NCBI RefSeq assembly: GCF_000002995.4
Contig: NW_025062479.1
Span: 16,240,721 to 16,304,720 of the forward strand
Origin: Brugia malayi
Lineage: Eukaryota; Nematoda; Chromadorea; Rhabditida; Onchocercidae
Reading direction: 5' to 3'
Length of the DNA: 64,000 nucleotides
Every line of letters begins with the position of its first letter. Position 1 is the stretch's first letter. Of the stretch, positions 31,201 through 59,078 are shown in pieces. The translations under genes and the position numbers were made by a program. The notes below the pieces were generated by a model. The model did no database searches. It saw only the letters and a program-made list of their open reading frames with translations, and was not told the origin of the DNA.

Positions 31201-31663
31201 AGTAAAGAAGCAATAGTCGCATCGATTACACATATTTGAGGAAAAATAACCTGACTTACTGACAGCGATCTTACATTTGAAACGTTTCTAATGCATACTT
31301 CATGTATTCGAGATTTTCCTTACTGATGATGCTTTGAAAATTATTCCAAGTATCGAAAAAAGCTTTGTTTGCACATAAGATGCTATTAAGAAATGCAAAA
31401 TATCTGGCAATGATCATCACATCAGATATAAATGACGTAATAACTTCTTAAATCTCTGATCGACACTTTTGTTACAGAAATGGTCTGGTGTATATGAAAT
31501 AATGAGTCGTGCGACGAGATACGAGCAGTTGCTAATTACCTGTACCGGAAGTATCTTGGCTCGACAGCGACTGCATCGAATATTGTTGATGGAACCGGAA
31601 CGTCTCTTTGATGCCGTACTAACGGATACAATGCCAAAAGAGGCCAGAGATGATTTCTTGTAA
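19256..31663 (+). CDS. ego-1: RNA-dependent RNA polymerase, EGO-1/RRF-1 family
   Basis: Cellular RdRP that makes secondary (22G) small RNAs on mRNA templates for Argonautes in nematode RNAi and germline regulation. Exons: 19256-19346, 19641-19804, 19921-19986, 20398-20597, 21162-21385, 21648-21770, 21915-22034, 22385-22521, 22759-22879, 23269-23460, 23564-23729, 24143-24243, 24493-24663, 25258-25437, 25586-25783, 26004-26091, 26381-26533, 26820-26978, 27295-27441, 27674-27795, 28075-28178, 28351-28524, 28674-28833, 29025-29201, 29312-29506, 29650-29816, 30038-30227, 30495-30704, 30992-31180, 31478-31663. All phases join. From ATG 19281 the product is about 1,549 residues, slightly short of C. 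elegans EGO-1 and RRF-1 (about 1,600); the frame is open upstream of that ATG, so an upstream exon may be missing. Landmarks: [29 protein letters not shown], the catalytic DLDGD at 27679-27693 (about residue 928), AVDFPKTG, and [11 protein letters not shown]-1 versus RRF-1 cannot be decided here. Confidence 0.95.
28179..28350 (+). other. Probable GC-AG intron in the RdRP gene
   Basis: The exon ending ..GLFCA must stop in phase 2 to join C|GAA at 28351. The only suitable site is CCA|GCAAGT, the standard GC donor consensus. The nearby GT (CAA|GTTATC) leaves phase 0 and gives a stop. The join reads [13 protein letters not shown], which fits the spacing between the HL and AVDFPKTG blocks of RdRPs. 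Confidence 0.7.
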
Positions 31664-32430
31664 AAAAGCAAATGAAACTTTTAGACTCGAACTAGAAATG
31701 GTTTTCATGATCCAAGTGGCTTCTTCCATATTTCTTCAGTTTCTACTTGTAGCCTCATCGCCCTTACCATTGTTCAGCGCATTTATCCCCTATGTAAACC
31801 ATCGGCACTGAGTACTCTTGCCGTTGAAAATTTTTATTCCAATAAAATCAAAATTCCAAAACCTAGTGTTGTTAACAACTAGCTTTGATTTGCCTAATTT
31901 TAACTTCCTCTGCTTAATAAGCATACTCAACTAGCCTTCAATCTCATGATTTCAATGCTACTTTCCTCCTTCGATGCACATTTCCGCCTAGCCTTGATTA
32001 AAAGAAGCATCTTAACAATGAAATCCCCGCAATTCGGCAAATCCAAACTCGAAATTTCATTTTTAAATCATTCTGAAGTTGGATATTTGGCACACACTCT
32101 TAAAATGTATTTACAAAAAACCAGAGATATCATCCTTCTTTTCAAGTCTCATACATCACCAATAACATAACAGATTAAATATTTTTGGAGAGCTAAATTT
32201 CGAATGGCATCGAAATATTAAAAAAAAAAAGAAAAAAATGAGAATAAAAATGAGCTTAAAAATGCGATTTAGAAGTAGTTTTTGAATGTTAACTATTGGG
32301 TATGGTAAACATGTAAATAAATAGTTCTCCCAAAAACTCTTCACCAGAAGCCCCAGGAGAGATACATGTTTGGATTAATGCAGTCTAGGACATTACATAA
32401 ATGAACATAAGTTTGAAATTAAGAATGTAG
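31664..32430. other. Convergent 3' flanks of RdRP and alpha-spectrin
   Basis: No gene seen. A plus-strand AATAAA at 31841-31846 lies 178 bases after the RdRP stop. A TTTATT (minus-strand AATAAA) lies just before it at about 31834, roughly 600 bases beyond the spectrin stop. The 74-codon frame at 31946-32170 has no motif. Confidence 0.5.
31841..31846 (+). terminator. Poly(A) signal AATAAA for the RdRP
   Basis: Canonical hexamer 178 bases after the RdRP TAA and the first in that flank. Confidence 0.5.
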
Positions 32431-48093
<15,663 letters not shown>

Positions 48094-48160
48094 ATCGCTC
48101 TTCACGTTTAATTATTCCGTATATTTGAATAATATAATCTGATGCGATATAAAATTAATC
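48094..48160 (-). promoter_or_regulatory. Alpha-spectrin 5' leader with acceptor
   Basis: On the minus strand a pyrimidine-rich TTCTCTTTAG ends next to 48159, and the ATG follows 66 bases later with no upstream ATG between. It is either a cis acceptor for a 5' UTR exon or a spliced-leader site. Confidence 0.45.
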
Positions 48161-50376
48161 TAAAGAGAAAGAGAAAAAATCAACTTTTAATAAGTAACAC
48201 TGTTGAAATATACAGCCGAGAAAATTCAGTATGAATCAATCAGCAAAGGTTCATTCATACTACTACAAACACAACACTTTTCTTCAACACGTACACGCAC
48301 ATCACATCTCTCTTGATTCATATCAGTCGTCACCGAAATAATGGTGAGTAGAGATTTGGCCAAATGAAAAGATATGTTAGGTTTGGAGTTGGAAGAGACG
48401 AGGGAACGACAGAATCTAAATTGCAAAACGATACGAAACTCCGCAGTCTTTAACTGCAGCCATATACACACATACACCTACATACATACACAAACAGACA
48501 TAGACACAAACACATGTACACACACAAGAAGGACTAATATCGATATTTGAATGAGTAAAGAAGAAACAGATGAATGTTGTCATTGTTGTTTATGTGTATG
48601 CATAGTCATGATGATATATGACAAAATATTTCACATTGTTGTAGAAACTATTTCAATTTTGTACGGAACAAGGAATGTTTTACAAAAGAAATGATAAATG
48701 AATACGCAGTACATTGTACTTTATTATTAATATGTGCATGTAACTCACTATTTTCAATAAATTAGTGAATTTGGTGAAGTAAATTTAATTACTAGTGCTT
48801 GTTGACGTATGCAATGATTATTTGTTAAGAAAATAAGTGAAACCATATTGCTTTCTTTTTTAAGCATTCTTTTGTTTCATTCGTTGAATGACATTATTGC
48901 AACAATCGTATATAAGCGGTATTTAAGCTACTCCTTTGTGTCAGTATTATTTTGTATAAATTCCTATATTGAGATTTTAATCACACAACAACATCACCGT
49001 TAGCATTCAGTGGTACAGCTGAAACCAGAACCGATATAAAGAAGTAAATGATGAGCAGAAAAACATTACTTTCAATTTTCATTTAATATATCTCTCTCCC
49101 TCTCTCTCTCCACCCTTTTTCATCATCTTCCACTTTTCGCAGGAACGGGAACAATTGGTGGAATATGTTAAAATCCTTATTAAGCTATTCCTCTTCTCCC
49201 ATACTACGTATATGTTAATAATTCGATTCTTCAAACAGAAAGAAAATGAAAGGATGTGCGTTGAGAGGGAGAGGGAGAAAGAGAAAGAAAGAAACAGATC
49301 AAGATTCTGTTAACAAAAGCTAACAACAAACCATACTCTAACAGAAAACGAACTGGGACGGGAATAGTTTTTGACATCCGTTGAAAGGATCGACTTTCGA
49401 AATTCCATGAATTGTGTTATAACGTTACTCAAATTTTAATAATTGCCTAGGCTTACCAAACAACTTTCCATTACATTTGTAATTAGTTACTAAAATATTA
49501 AGCTACTGACTAACTACACTCGGTGATTTATACGAATTTTTCTTACTTAAATATTTAGTATACTTAAAATACTACTGGCCGTATTAACAACAACAAATTT
49601 TTAAATTTGTAAAGCAATAATAAGATAACCGGATGAATGTGAAATGAAATCTCTGAAAGGCGAGTTGTAAAAAGTTGATAGAAACAAAAAGCAGAAAAGG
49701 TAATAAAAATAAAAAATTTGAAACTTCAGCATGCAAACTGAAGAGAAATTTGTAAGTATAACATCTCGGATATCCTTATATTCCAGATGCTTAATCAAGC
49801 TAATATAGTGCATAGGAGATGGTTGATTGCTTTGCCTTATGAGTTGAAAAATAATAAATAATAGTAATAATAATAATGTCAAATCAGGATACTTAATTTC
49901 AAATTCGAATTCAATGATTGTGAAGTTATCTTTGCTATAACAAGAAAACTAACAATATTCAAAAAAAAAAACCGAAGATTGGACTCTACGAATAACACAG
50001 TTAACTATAAATGTAATTTCTAAGAAGCATCATAAATATGCTGAACAAATTCTTCATTAATACTTAGATTCTCTGGAATAAAACTTCAAAACATATTGAA
50101 AAAAATATCCAACTAATGGATGGTGTAAATGACTATAAGATTTCAAATTTTTCGTATTTAAATATTAATATATCAAAATATGCATATTATAACAGCACAT
50201 CGTCAAATGAATTTTATTCGCTGTTAACATGAATGAAGATTGCTTTTAAATGAATGAAACGATTTGTGATGCTTCATATGTCATGAGCAACGTACGTATG
50301 ATACGTGAGACTAAAACATTTAAAGACTTGAGAAACTAATAATTAAAATTAGAGATTTCAGAACGTTCTCTTTCAG
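48161..50376. other. Divergent intergenic region between spectrin and the TMEM256 gene
   Basis: No gene seen. It contains a CA/TA-rich imperfect microsatellite (about 48464-48531), a CT-rich run (49090-49118) and an A/G-rich run (49265-49298). The minus-strand frame 49882-49601 is hydrophobic low complexity. It should hold promoters for both flanking genes, but no defined motif was recognised. Confidence 0.5.
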
Positions 50377-51759
50377 AAACTTTAGCTGTACTACCAACTT
50401 TCCAGTCTTTCCAACGTCATTACACCAACAACGGCCCACGCTGCACCGGAAACGTTGCATGCCAACCAGAAAGACGGTGAACACTGGTGGAGAGCAGTAT
50501 GCAAAATTTCGTCTCTTCTTCCAATCGTGCCAGTGGATATTAAGCTGAGCTTCGTTGAGAGTTAGCTTTCGGAGATGTTTGGGAGATACTTTCATTTCGA
50601 GTTTCTAATTAGCTTGGTTCTTTCACTACGAGTTTTGAAGTATTCGTGTGTTGAGTTTATGATCTATGTGAAGCAGTTTCATAACTATTTAGGGGGAAGT
50701 TTTGATGATCCGAATTCGACGATTGTGACACGACGTACTAACTTGAAACCAATTATTGAGCTGTATTTATATAAATATTCAGTTATCTTTTAGCAAAACT
50801 TATCACGTGCGGTACTGTCCACGTATTCTCGCTGACCTGGATAGTTATCTGAAAAATTTTCGGTCCGAGCTGGATCAAACAATAGTACTGATGGATTATT
50901 TGAGGAAACTCTTGGATTCAGTATGTCCACCAAAAGGCTGCCATACTGCTGTGTCTTCGAAAGCACCCATTGTGACACTGGTAACTTATGGTATTGGTAA
51001 TCACTGGTAGTCTTTAATACTGCTAACCTAGAATATGGGAGAACTTAATAGTCCGGCTTACTTTTCTTGGTTGTCCATCTAATAAAACCCCCGACAAATC
51101 ATAGACTATTGATCGGTTCGTGCTATTCTCGAATATACTGTTTCGACCAAAAAAGTATAAATTTACTAAATTTGGAAAAATGAGTGCTGAAAATAAGTAC
51201 CGGAACTACGTCGATATAATCTGAAAATTTGCAGCTAAAAAACTGCAGTAAACTTTAATTTGAAATTACAAAAAAACTTACCAAATTATAATCTTGAAAA
51301 AACTTTTTTATGGTATTTATTTATCCTGGGTAAAATGCTGAGATTTCTTGTTATGTATCTTCAATGATAAGTTACCTTTTTATATCTTACCGTTTCTGAT
51401 TTTTCTAGGGCTTTATAAAAGAATCACATTTGGTCCGTCTGGCAGGTTTCTCAGGTGTTTTGGCAATATCACTAGGTGCATATGGAGCACATGTTTTACG
51501 TGAAGGTGGAAATGCAGATGAACGGCGTGTTCGTGCTTTTGAAACCGGAAATCGTTATCATCTGATACATTCAGTAATGCTATTCCTTGCTAATAAGGCA
51601 CGCTTCCCATGGCTTACTGTTTCGCTTTTCCTCGGTGGTATGGTAGTCTTCTCTGGATCTTGCTACCATTACAGTATGACTGGTAAAGACTGTCTGAGAA
51701 AATACACTCCGATCGGTGGTGTGATGTATATTTTAGCATGGCTTTCGTTCCTGTTTTGA
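50377..51759 (+). CDS. TMEM256/DUF423 family membrane protein with N-terminal extension
   Basis: The last exon, 51409-51759, encodes a DUF423 domain: LVRLAGFSGVLAISLGAYGAH, a NRYHLIHS segment, then two further hydrophobic segments with GGMVVFSGSCYHY and GGVMYILAWLSFLF, ending in TGA. Human TMEM256 is 113 residues and matches this exon throughout; its function is poorly known. Exon 50794-50980 joins in phase 0 and adds about 62 residues with no recognised domain (YCPRILADLDSYLKNFRSEL, then CPPKGCHTAVSS). A further exon at 50377-50476, between a TCTTTCAG acceptor and an ACG|GTGAAC donor, joins in phase 2 and reads NNGPRCTGNVACQPERR. No start codon was identified, so the true start lies in or before 50377. 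The DUF423 call is firm; the first exon is tentative. Tandem AATAAA signals follow at 51929. Confidence 0.8.
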
Positions 51760-51928
51760 TCAAACTTTCCATATCTTTTTAATGTTAACTTTCCTTTTTT
51801 AGATTTAAATGTAACGTTTAATGTACTTCTCCACTGATATATATTTTGGTCAATTATATGTAAGTCAATTATATGTAATCCTATGCGAAAGATTTCTCGA
51901 AAATTCGTTGCAAATGTTATGCGTCATT

Positions 51929-51943
51929 AATAAAAGTAATAAA
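51929..51943 (+). terminator. Two AATAAA poly(A) signals
   Basis: AATAAA at 51929-51934 and 51938-51943, about 170 bases after the stop of the TMEM256-type gene. Confidence 0.5.
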
Positions 51944-52605
51944 TTATGTTTTAAAATCCTTATTGCTTCCAGAATGCTGAATTTTGGATAACATTGGCAT
52001 ATTTTCTTTGTTCCAAAATAGCAATTAATCCCAGAAATCCTATTCTTCTTGTTTCATTACATCTTGTAACAATTCATAGTTGATTTGTTGGGTTCAAAAT
52101 CACAATATGTTTCCACTCTTTAAACGATGAGCAAAGAAAGCAGGAACAGTTCCAGTGAATTCCAGACTTAACTAACTTCTCAACTGATATAAGGGTAGTT
52201 ATACATTCAAGAAAAGAAGGGATATTTTTGCCTTTTGTTCAAATGATGTACGATCTAAATAGTGCTCGTATTATACATTTTCGTAAGGAGACATTCAAAC
52301 AATTTGGAAGTTTCCGATGAAGTTTGCGCTAATACTAATGCATTCTTTAAAAGTTTGTTCGAAAGTATTCATTTGGAACATTCTTGGAAAATATTTGAAA
52401 AAATAAAAATAGATGCTTTTATCAAGGGCTCACGCTCCGATCTTTTTGATTTTCGTGGGATTCCTTACAATTTAACAAATAAATTAAATGCATTTCCGTT
52501 ATCATCTGGAATGGAAAAAATCTATAAAAAAAAAGAAAAATGACAGAATAGGATATGGGTCTAGAGATCAAGACACTGAAAAAATACATTAAAAATACGA
52601 ATAAA
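51944..52605. other. Convergent spacer with one unassigned plus-strand frame
   Basis: The frame 52262-52543 (93 codons) has mixed composition (KIDAFIKGSRSDLFDFRGIP) and ends in a lysine-rich run. An overlapping frame just upstream (MYDLNSARIIHFRKETFKQF) runs into it out of phase. No family was recognised and no convincing splice sites were seen. It lies in the 3' flank of SEPSECS on the opposite strand. Confidence 0.3.
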
Positions 52606-54988
52606 TTATGCGCAGCTTTCATTTGCTTGTATATCTTCTGCGCATGGTAATGCTGTGATACAATTAGCATTATCTTGACGTGTTGAACTCCTATCTGCAA
52701 AATAATCATTTCTAAGTTAAAACTTATATTACTTTAGTGTAAAGATTTTTAGGTTGAAGCATAATTGGCAATCTAATTATAATTAATGATGTATAAAGCA
52801 GAACTATCGATAATGCAGGAATATAATAGTGTAGAAACTGACAGACTTCTGGTTGTCTGTCTCTGCATTTTTCCCTTATATACTCTTTCTAACGAATCCA
52901 CTGTGAAACTTATATCTAATTATGATTCCATCATGGGAACATTATCGTCCCTGCCTCGTAATACGAAAATTAGCCAACCATATTTATATAAATTATACTT
53001 CCACAGGACATTAAAACCGTACAATTAATATTATCATGATAAAGGGCATTGTCCAACCAAATTTTAAGTCTTAATTAGAATTTAGAAGTCAAGCGGTAAA
53101 ATTTCAAAATTATGATCAAGAAGTTGAGATGAGTCATGGATAGACAAATGAACCATATAATCCTAACATTACGGATAAATACCTTTAGCATTAATAGACG
53201 AGGAAAAGGCCCATTTTGGAGTTTCCTCTTTGAGTACCTTCACTAATTCTTCGATTTCTTGCGTTGTCATACCGATTGCACAAGCAACATTCAAGTAACC
53301 GTCATGTTCTCGTGATGAATGTGAGCCGAAATTGAAGAATTCATAGCCGTCAATTGTTCTTGACAAGCCATTTGGTATCGTTCGAGCACCGGTGACACCG
53401 CGACTAAACAACTGAGCACCGAAAGCATTTTGTTGTTGGCTTGTCCAACCCTTCAATGTGACTGCTAAGGAAATCCGATTCATTTTAACTTCCATGACCT
53501 GAAACAAAATCAAAGCAAACTCCAGAGTATGGGTTTTACTCAGTCAAATGCTTGACTGATTGTAAGTTCGCCAAATGTAGAATCCCATGAAATTTTGATG
53601 TCAGATAATGAAAATTTTAAAGTAAAATCATACCCACCAGAATGTTTTTCAGGCTCAGTTTTATCACATTAGACATCCGAACTGATGATATCATGGCTTG
53701 CACTGCTTTTTTTTACCGGTTGCATACATAAGTGACCGGCAAGAGAAGTTCAACACATATATAACAACAGTGTGGAAATTATAGAGATTTCTTGACTTCA
53801 AGAAATCCGATTAATAGATACTACTTCTGCTGGAAGAGATATGCTGTCCTGCCTATCATTCTAACGGTTTGCTATTTTTATTCTATCTATCCATCTATTG
53901 ATTTATGTATATTTCTGAAATTCCCTCACCTTCTGTCCAATGGTTTCAGCATATTCCTGCATTGTTGCATGCAAGACTTGGAAATTCGTTTGCTGCGTGT
54001 TATAAAGCTCTTTTAGCCCAGTTTTACCTAACTGCAACAACGTAATCAACAAATCACGCGATGGTACGATGGAGGCTCGTCCAGGATAGAAATTAGCTAT
54101 CATATCCAAGGATTTTTTATCAAATGTTGCCACGATAGAACCACCTACTGGTACTAAGAAATTTTTATCCGTTGACTGTATAAAAGCATCGATATATCCT
54201 ACTGAACCGGCTTCTTCGATCCGATTTCGACATTCTGATGATTGTAAACCGTAAGCATTATTTACCAAATGTTTTACACCATATTTGGTACATAATTCAC
54301 CGACAGCAATTAAATTATCTGGCTGACGAGGAGCAAAACAGGAAGTGGTGCTTAGCACGGCGATAATTTCATCCTTTTGTTTCTCCAAAACAATTTTCAA
54401 AGCAGTAAGATCCGTAATCAGCCCATCACTTATCACAGTTTCTTGGATACCATCAATTATAATCGGTTCAAAGCCAGCAGTAAAAATGGATTTGAAGCAT
54501 GATTTTTGATCAATACGTAGAAAAACCACAAATTTGGCGCGACGTTTCGTGTGTCGCCATGCACTCAAACATAGCGAAAGTGCCATACCGGTTGCAACAG
54601 GTACTACCATGGCTGCTTTCGTACTTGGTATCCCAAGACAACGAATAGCATCCAAGGCAAGCTTATTGGCAATTTCTGAAAGAATGGACGAACCAATGGC
54701 TTTTGGTTGACGCTCGGTTAAATTCCCAGATCTGCCGATTCCATGCGCTAAACCGTAATGTAGCTGTTGAACCAGTGGCGATAGAATACGACCTTCACGT
54801 TCGCCAGCTCCAACGCATATTGTATCGAAGCGATTATTAGAGTCTAAACTTGCTAAACGTGCTAGAAATCCCCCAATGGCTTGCACAGGCAAGCCAATTT
54901 CCGGTATACTACCATCACGCCTCAATACTGCTTGCAATCGATTAAAACAGCGTGCAGTACGATCACTTGCTTCTTGTTCGGTTTTCAT
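52606..54988 (-). CDS. secs-1: O-phosphoseryl-tRNA(Sec):selenocysteinyl-tRNA synthase (SEPSECS)
   Basis: PLP enzyme that converts O-phosphoseryl-tRNA(Sec) and selenophosphate to selenocysteinyl-tRNA(Sec), the last step of selenocysteine synthesis. Exons: 54988-53930, 53498-53183, 52694-52606; about 487 residues (human 501). Visible: GAGEREGR (61-68), HGIGRSGN (82-89), QPKAIGSS, RIDQKSCFKS (158-167), STTSCFAPR, NNAYG, and the PLP-binding lysine in STDKNFLVPVGG (Lys275). The ATG at 54988 follows a TACTTTCAG acceptor by ten bases. The frame upstream of that acceptor is open but unlike the family. The second exon could read on to a stop at 53169, but the donor AAAG|GTATTT joins in phase to 52694 (DRSSTRQDNANCITALPCAE..), bringing the length to the family norm. 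The last exon is less conserved and a little less certain. Confidence 0.95.
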
Positions 54989-54998
54989 TTTACTCAGT

Positions 54999-55645
54999 CT
55001 GAAAGTAACCGTTCCCTTAAAGTTTTGCAATACACAGTAAAATAAAACAGATGAGAAAATTTTGCCGATAAAATTCAAAGACAATTCTTGTATTCAAATT
55101 TTGTATCATTCATGTAGAGGATAGACAATAAGTAGTGTTTAACCTTACATGAATTTCCTTAACCGCAATTCTGAAATACCTTTCGCGAAATACCACCTGC
55201 CCCTCACAGAAGCCACTAATTTCTGCCTAATATTTCAAAATAACTATGCTGAAATGTTATTTCACTCTACAATCCTGAAATTTCTGGATTCTCGCATGCA
55301 AATATTACATACATGAAAACCAAAAGCATTGCTTTCTAGATCTTTTCGCAAATAAAAGGCATAATCCCAATCTCTTTTGATGGAAACAAATTGGACTACC
55401 GTCGTTTGAACAAAGATTAGCTGGAGTCTTTCGACTGATGCGTTCTTTGTTTTAAATTAGGGATGAACTAGGTAGGCTGGTAGGAAATACAGTCTGAGAG
55501 TCAAATGTAGATGCATGCATACAGTGTGCTACCATAAAATTTTATAACGAACAATCTTTTTAATAACAAATTTTGTTCAAATCATATGATATAAAAGCTT
55601 ATTCAATCTGACAAAAAGAACAATATATCCAACAAAACATGCGAT
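54999..55645. other. Spacer between SEPSECS and RPS5
   Basis: No exon-like frame was seen. The two genes share orientation but the roughly 650-base gap is long for a nematode operon. Confidence 0.6.
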
Positions 55646-57161
<1,516 letters not shown>

Positions 57162-57190
57162 ATTCACGCAAAAATCGCTTCACCAAATAT

Positions 57191-59078
57191 CTGAAAGAAA
57201 AAAGACCGTTAATATATTACATATATTACAAAGATCGAGCTAGAAGATTCGCATATGTCGCACCCAGCTATAAACCTTACTGAACTGTACTATTAAACGC
57301 ATTACATTAAGTATGCCAAACTAATCAACAATAAATAATGGATATGTAGACTATGCTAACACTAATATCCGATTAATGAAAAGAAAGAAATAAGGAAATA
57401 GCATCACTCATGTCCTTAAATTCAATCAACAAATCAAGGCAGCAATTAATATAACAAATAATTATTAATCTAATGATAACTCAACTCAAATATGTTAATC
57501 GATGAATGTTAACGATACACTGGTGAAAACAACACCAATATCTAACTGTCCAAATAAAATTATTAAATTGCGGTAATGAATTAAAGCTAAAATAACAAAA
57601 AAGACAATGATACAGAATTCTCGTTTTGCAACCTAAAAATTTGCATGAAGAAAGAAATGCCACATTTAAATATTGTTAATACAATTGCTTATCACTCTAC
57701 TATACACAAATGGCAACAATAAACAGATAACACATTGAAAAAAAAGCCCTAAGCCTTAGCCACTCCAGCAGATCCAATATAAATTAAGCCTCAGCATTCC
57801 ATCACATATCCTTGTGCTCCATCCGATTGGGACATTGCGACAATACACCATCTCACCAGAGCGATTGTTGTAAATTGGTTGTGTAATGGATTTAAGAACA
57901 TATTTAACTGCTTGGTGATATATTTTTTTCATTCACGTGACGATATTGGGTGATGCTTTCATGAAAATTATAAATAATAAAAGCAACGTGTTTGTGCTTC
58001 AAAATCTAAAACAAAAAAAAAAAAAATATTCGAAATAGAGCCGTGCAATGAACCGTATCAGTTCCATCATGCTTTGCTCGTATGTAATTCACAAAATTGG
58101 TTAGATTATATATATATATATATATGTTTATTTATTTACTTCATTAAAATGCTAAGATTGTATATACATGTAATACTTAATTGTTTAATTCTGAATTTCA
58201 TTATTGACGGTGATATCATTATGATTATATTATCATAAAATCGTTGTAACAAGAATCAATTGGAAATGAAGTATTATGTAGACATCTCCGAGAATATAAA
58301 CGTATATATATTTGTTTATTTATTTATTAAGGCATAATTTCATTATCTCATCTTTGTTATAAGTATTCACTCTTTTTTTGCTCATTTACTCTCAATCACT
58401 GTTACTACTGCGATGCACACATTGAAACTATTTCTCAGTCTCTGTTCACTGATAACAATGTTATTTTATGATTATATCATTCCATATTTTCTCTCATATT
58501 CCAGTACTACTTCTTACTACCAATGTTTTATTTAGTTTATATTAATTCCGTTAATTTAAGATTTTACAAATGTCATTTATCCTTTGCTTTAGATGGTTAA
58601 ACATGCATTGTTCGATTGACAATTTTTCTAGTTTATTTCCGGCAGAATTACTGAGTGACAAATTTGTCTTTTCTTTCTCCATTACATAAGCAATATTTCT
58701 TTAAACCGTGGAATTTCTCACAATTAAATTAAATGTTTCCAAACTTATTTAGTATCCGTATATAAATAGCCATATTACATCACTCGCATATTTGTGGCCA
58801 ATTATATGTCTTTGGCTGTAATTGTTTGAGAGTTATTCTTGGCTCCACTCTTATGATAGCAGTCGATCCAATCAGAGGAAGTATACGTGAGGTATGTCGT
58901 TGAAATTAGAAGCTTCACTTAATTGCTTGACTTTGTAATACCTTTATCCTATACGAGAATTTTTTTTTCCGTTTGGAATATTCAACAACATATCAATTTA
59001 TCAATATGAAAATAAATTAAGACACAAAAATAATGATATGTGTTCAGTAATCATCTCTCGAGATTTCCCATATAATCA
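57191..59078. other. Spacer between RPS5 and the DDR-like receptor
   Basis: No gene recognised. It contains a (TA)n run at about 58107-58125. A short plus-strand frame near 58854-58891 reads MIAVDPIRGSIRE up to a GTATGT donor but has no partner exon. This region should include the RPS5 promoter and the 3' flank of the receptor gene. Confidence 0.5.

Noticed and set aside
49601..49882. 93-codon hydrophobic minus-strand frame
   Set aside because: Leu/Phe-rich low complexity from ATA/AAT repeats; no splice sites or homology.
53169..53182. Stop at 53169 as the end of SEPSECS
   Set aside because: A good donor at 53182 joins in phase to an exon at 52694 and restores the family length; read-through remains possible but is less likely.
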